The notes under the pieces: model-generated
Database searches by the model: none
Seen by the model: the letters and a program-made list of their open reading frames with translations, nothing else
Told to the model about the DNA's origin: nothing
Assembly (NCBI RefSeq): GCF_014648875.1
Contig: NZ_BMRY01000003.1
Location: 124,001 to 188,000 of the forward strand
Source of the DNA: Streptomyces parvus
GTDB lineage: Bacteria; Actinomycetota; Actinomycetes; Streptomycetales; Streptomycetaceae
DNA: 64,000 bases
Direction of reading: 5' to 3'
Shown here: positions 61,490 through 64,000 of the stretch, one piece after another
Layout of the letters: each line of letters starts with the position of its first letter
How positions within the stretch are numbered: the stretch's first letter is position 1
Translations under genes and position numbers: made by a program

Positions 61490-62913
61490 CCGACGAGCGT
61501 ATGGCCCCCGCCGCCGCCCTGGAGCCGGGGCTCCTCCGTACCGCCTTGGCCGTCCCGCGTCGGAACGTCAGCCGACCGGCCGTCCGGGCCGTCCGCACGA
61601 GTGGGCGTCCAGGGCTTCCCCGGCGTACGGGACCGGCCGGGCAGCCGGGAGAGCAGTCGCCGCCTGCCGAGCGTGGCCCGGGTGCCCAGCCACACGAGGA
61701 AGGCCGTCGGCAGGAACACCGCGTCGGCCGCGATCATCGCCATGGAGAAGAAGGGCAGCCCGAGCAGCAGGGCGATCCCCGCGTGCTCGCAGATCATCAC
61801 GACCAGCAGGACGTTCTTGACCCGCCGGTTGAACAGCGTGAACGGGAAGGCGACCTGGACGATGACCGTGCCGTACGTCAGCACCATCACCATCAGCCCG
61901 CTGGCGCCCAGGATGTCCGAGAGGGCGGGCCACGGGGTGAAGTAGTCGAGGTTGAGCGGGTAGTAGAGCGCGGTGCCGTCCTGCCAGCGTGAGCCCTGGA
62001 TCTTGTACCAGCCGGCGGTCGCGTAGATCAGGCAGACCTCGGCCATGATCACGGCAAGCGTGGCGTTGTGCGCGAGATTGGCCAGCACATCGAGCAGGGT
62101 GCGGAACTCGCTCCGGGGCGCGTAGCGGTCCACGACCCACCAGACGGCGGCGGAGAGCCAGAGGATCCACAGCAGCACCGGCAGCCACCGGGTGCCGCCG
62201 AGCCCGCCCAAGGCGGTGGCCGTCACGAGGACGTAGCCGAGGGGCGCCCAGAGCACCGGGCCCACGATGTCCCGGAGGGGCGGCAGGCCCTCGGCGGCAC
62301 GCCGCGCGTTGCGCGCAGCGCGGCGGGCGTCCAGCGACCAGACCTGGGCGCAGCGCGTCAGCACGAGGTAGATCGCCATGAGGTGGACGACGTTGTCGCC
62401 GCCGTCGCCCATGAAGATGCTGCGGTTCTGCACCGAGAGCACGCCGACCATGAAGAGGACGGACATGGTCCGGGTCCGCCAGCCGAGCATCAGCGCCGCG
62501 GCGGACAGCAGAGTGAGGGCGTAGACCGCCTCGAACCAGACCGTGCTGTCGGTCCACATCAGGACGGAGAAGGCCCGGTTGCCCTCCGTGAGCTGACGGG
62601 CCAGGTCCCAGTGCCACGGGCTGTCCGGGCCGTACAGCTCATGGCGGTGCGGCAGCTCGCGCAGCAGGAAGAAGAGGTAGGTGGCGGCGAAGCCGATCCG
62701 GACGACGGCGCTCTGGTACGGGCCGAGGGCCGAGGCGGTGACACGCTGAAGGCCACGGGCCAGACCACCACCGGAGCCACCGGAACGTGGTGCCCGGGGC
62801 CCGGCGGGCTGCGGGCCTGCCGACCGCGGGCCGGTCGGCAGCGGGCCGGTCGGCTGCGATCCGGACGACTGCGGGGTCGGGTTATGCGGGCTCTGGGGCG
62901 AGGGGATGGTCAC
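61486..62913 (-). CDS. HTTM / VKGC-like membrane protein
   Basis: 475 residues. A Pro/Ser/Gly N-terminus of 45 residues precedes many membrane helices (about 70-90, 125-147, 152-165 and six more to 415). The HTTM features are visible: LGPYQSAVVRIGFAATYLFF, MGDGGDNVVHLMAIYL, and the central GWYKIQGSRWQDGTALYYPL. HTTM proteins share the membrane fold of vitamin-K-dependent gamma-carboxylase, but most bacterial members have unknown chemistry. GTG 62913 overlaps the DUF5819 stop, so it is made together with that protein. Confidence 0.88.
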   Translation of the reverse strand: MTIPSPQSPHNPTPQSSGSQPTGPLPTGPRSAGPQPAGPRAPRSGGSGGGLARGLQRVTASALGPYQSAVVRIGFAATYLFFLLRELPHRHELYGPDSPWHWDLARQLTEGNRAFSVLMWTDSTVWFEAVYALTLLSAAALMLGWRTRTMSVLFMVGVLSVQNRSIFMGDGGDNVVHLMAIYLVLTRCAQVWSLDARRAARNARRAAEGLPPLRDIVGPVLWAPLGYVLVTATALGGLGGTRWLPVLLWILWLSAAVWWVVDRYAPRSEFRTLLDVLANLAHNATLAVIMAEVCLIYATAGWYKIQGSRWQDGTALYYPLNLDYFTPWPALSDILGASGLMVMVLTYGTVIVQVAFPFTLFNRRVKNVLLVVMICEHAGIALLLGLPFFSMAMIAADAVFLPTAFLVWLGTRATLGRRRLLSRLPGRSRTPGKPWTPTRADGPDGRSADVPTRDGQGGTEEPRLQGGGGGHTLVG

Positions 62914-63770
62914 TGGTTCGCCTCCGCACGCGCCGCGTCCCGGCTCTTCTCCGCCGCATGCTCGGGAAGATCGTCAGGGGTCACGGTCCACCAGGGGAGT
63001 ACGCGGTAGACGGGCCGGGTGCTGATCTTCTCGGTGCTCCAAGGGGGCGGGGCGATGGAGCTCGTGGCGGAGCGGAGCTGGATGCGTTCGATCGTGCCGC
63101 CGTAGTCGCGCTCGCTCAGCCGCAGCATCGCGATGCGCCGGACGTAGCGCTCGGAGAGATCCCCGCGCAGGCCGTTGGGGCGGTTCTCGCTGTCGTGGGA
63201 ATTGATGTAGAAGTCCCAGCCCCGGCGGAGCTCGTTCTGGTGCACATGGCTGGGGAAGAAGTTGCCGCGGATCCCTTTGGCGTCCTCGTGGGTCAGGTTC
63301 ATCCACCGGGTGGTGCGGCGGCCGTCGGCATCGACCACTTCGGCCCGCACATGGACGGCGACGTTCTGCTGGAGCGGGTTGGGCGCGAAGAGCTTCCAGT
63401 TCTGCTCGAACTCCGGGTAGATCCAGCGGTCGATCGTCTTCCCGTGCTCCTTGGTCAGCGTGTTGGACGGGGCGACGTGCAGGAACACCATGGCCACCTG
63501 CGCGCAGGCGAGGAGCCCGATCAGGGACAGCGCCAGGGCCGCGACCACCTGGTACGGAGTCGAGAGCCCGGCTATGCCCCGGCCGGTGACCGAGGGGTCG
63601 GCCGACGGCGTCGAGGGCGCCGGGTCCGTGGTGACCTCGGCGTTCGGCGGTACGGCTCCGTTCGGCGGTATGACGTCGGGGGTGTCCCGCGCTTCCGCCG
63701 GCCGGTTCAACGCCTGCGGCCAGGCGTCCTTCCCCCCGCCCGCAGAGCTCCTGTCGTGGTCCGAATCCAT
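62910..63770 (-). CDS. DUF5819 family protein, partner of HTTM
   Basis: 286 residues from ATG 63770; GTG 63797 is possible and neither has a good Shine-Dalgarno. One membrane helix (about 72-94, VAALALSLIGLLACAQVAMVF) with an extracytoplasmic domain of DUF5819 type: NWKLFAPNPLQQNVAVHVRAE is its usual first strand, then LRRGWDFYINSHDSEN. First gene of a three-gene operon with the HTTM and SPOUT genes. The HTTM-DUF5819 pairing suggests a functional complex; nothing shows the reaction. Confidence 0.85.
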   Translation of the reverse strand: MDSDHDRSSAGGGKDAWPQALNRPAEARDTPDVIPPNGAVPPNAEVTTDPAPSTPSADPSVTGRGIAGLSTPYQVVAALALSLIGLLACAQVAMVFLHVAPSNTLTKEHGKTIDRWIYPEFEQNWKLFAPNPLQQNVAVHVRAEVVDADGRRTTRWMNLTHEDAKGIRGNFFPSHVHQNELRRGWDFYINSHDSENRPNGLRGDLSERYVRRIAMLRLSERDYGGTIERIQLRSATSSIAPPPWSTEKISTRPVYRVLPWWTVTPDDLPEHAAEKSRDAARAEANQ

Positions 63771-63801
63771 CCCGCCCCGCTCACCGTCGATCACCACTCA
63801 G

Positions 63802-63810
63802 TTATCCACA
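63802..63810 (+). promoter_or_regulatory. DnaA-box-like sequence
   Basis: TTATCCACA, the E. coli-type perfect DnaA box and a single change from the Streptomyces consensus TTGTCCACA. It lies 45 bp from operator C, in the promoter region shared by the DUF5819 gene and the edge gene. Confidence 0.5.
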
Positions 63811-63855
63811 GGGTTGACACCCTACGGGCCTCCGACTCACCATTGAAGTCAAGGA

Positions 63856-63869
63856 ACCGAACGATCGGT
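63856..63869. promoter_or_regulatory. PaaR-like operator C
   Basis: ACCGAACGATCGGT, exact reverse complement of operator B, 17 bp before the start of the edge gene. Matches ACCGNNCGNNCGGT. Confidence 0.7.
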
Positions 63870-63885
63870 CGGTAGGGAGCCCGGG

Positions 63886-64000
63886 ATGGCGGCAGTGACT
63901 GCGCACCAGACGACGCAGAAGACGCTCGGCACGGCGAATGCGGCGGGCGGACCGGGTTCGACGGCTGCGGCGGGTGAGACCGACGCGGCGGCTGCGGGCC
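63886..64000 (+). CDS. Start of a gene cut by the window edge, possibly paaA
   Basis: 38 codons from ATG 63886, with GGGAG at 6 nt. The visible residues (AAVTAHQTTQKTLGTA, then Ala/Gly-rich) are too few to name a family. The operator C just upstream and the nearby paaN suggest the first gene of the phenylacetyl-CoA epoxidase operon, paaA. This is inference from regulation only. Confidence 0.45.
   Translation, partial: MAAVTAHQTTQKTLGTANAAGGPGSTAAAGETDAAAAG

Noticed and set aside
1..64000. oriC, tRNA or rRNA genes, CRISPR, insertion sequences
   Set aside because: No dense DnaA-box array with dnaA/dnaN, no cloverleaf or rRNA-like sequence, no regular spacer repeats and no transposase were seen. 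The short repeats are too small and of different types.

Overview
This is high-GC actinobacterial DNA from the chromosomal core of a Streptomyces. The evidence is its codon use (G/C at almost every third position), many GTG and TTG starts, a Bpa-type proteasome activator, two branched-chain keto acid dehydrogenase operons, and four perfect copies of the ParB site GTTTCACGTGAAAC (1350, 11288, 25198, 50984). In Streptomyces these parS sites cluster around oriC, so the window is probably oriC-proximal. From memory, the gene order resembles the part of the S. coelicolor chromosome just left of oriC (metG, aspS, bkd operons, bkdR). oriC itself is not here, and I recognise no tRNA, rRNA, CRISPR array, insertion sequence or prophage.

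Layout. 1-7.9 kb: small conserved proteins, a Tat-exported PhoX-like phosphatase with a PHO-box-like repeat, a VWA protein, and a two-component system. 7.9-15.5 kb: metG, a Uma2 nuclease-fold protein, an L,D-transpeptidase-like lipoprotein, aspS and a PAS-GAF-PP2C-ATPase phosphatase. 15.5-26.5 kb: AI-2E-type permease, pirin, SseB-like protein, FadE-type acyl-CoA dehydrogenase, second Uma2, M18 aminopeptidase, NHL-thioredoxin protein, LOR protein and a nitrilase-family amidase. 26.6-32.7 kb: DinB-like protein, a GntR-MFS pair, an ArsR remnant coupled to a cation-efflux gene, and tandem D-Ala-D-Ala carboxypeptidases. 32.7-42.7 kb: first bkd operon, a DosR/DevR-like orphan response regulator with a DosR-like box and a PPOX-fold gene, a phosphotransferase, and two divergent Ser/Thr kinases. 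42.8-48.7 kb: secreted low-complexity protein, PadR-ABC-FtsX cassette and bpa. 48.8-57.4 kb: a long leftward run of second bkd operon, mobA-like, moeA, K+ channel and quinone oxidoreductase. 57.6-64 kb: bkdR, a PaaR-like TetR regulator, paaN, an RNA methyltransferase/HTTM/DUF5819 operon, and the first codons of a gene that may be paaA.

How the parts fit. The right end looks like one catabolic and regulatory neighbourhood. Matching 14-bp palindromes (ACCGAACGATCGGT, two identical and one with a single change) lie upstream of the bkd/bkdR pair, in the tetR/paaN divergent promoter, and before the gene at the right edge. Each is within about 25-45 bp of a DnaA-box sequence (TTGTCCACA or TTATCCACA). 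A fourth parS site lies on the moeA stop / K+-channel start junction. Several genes end in short tandem repeats (9, 16, 20 and 22 bp units) at or just after the stop codon.

Limits: functions are inferred from recognisable motifs and remembered families, with no database search. Many starts are GTG/TTG choices based on Shine-Dalgarno spacing.
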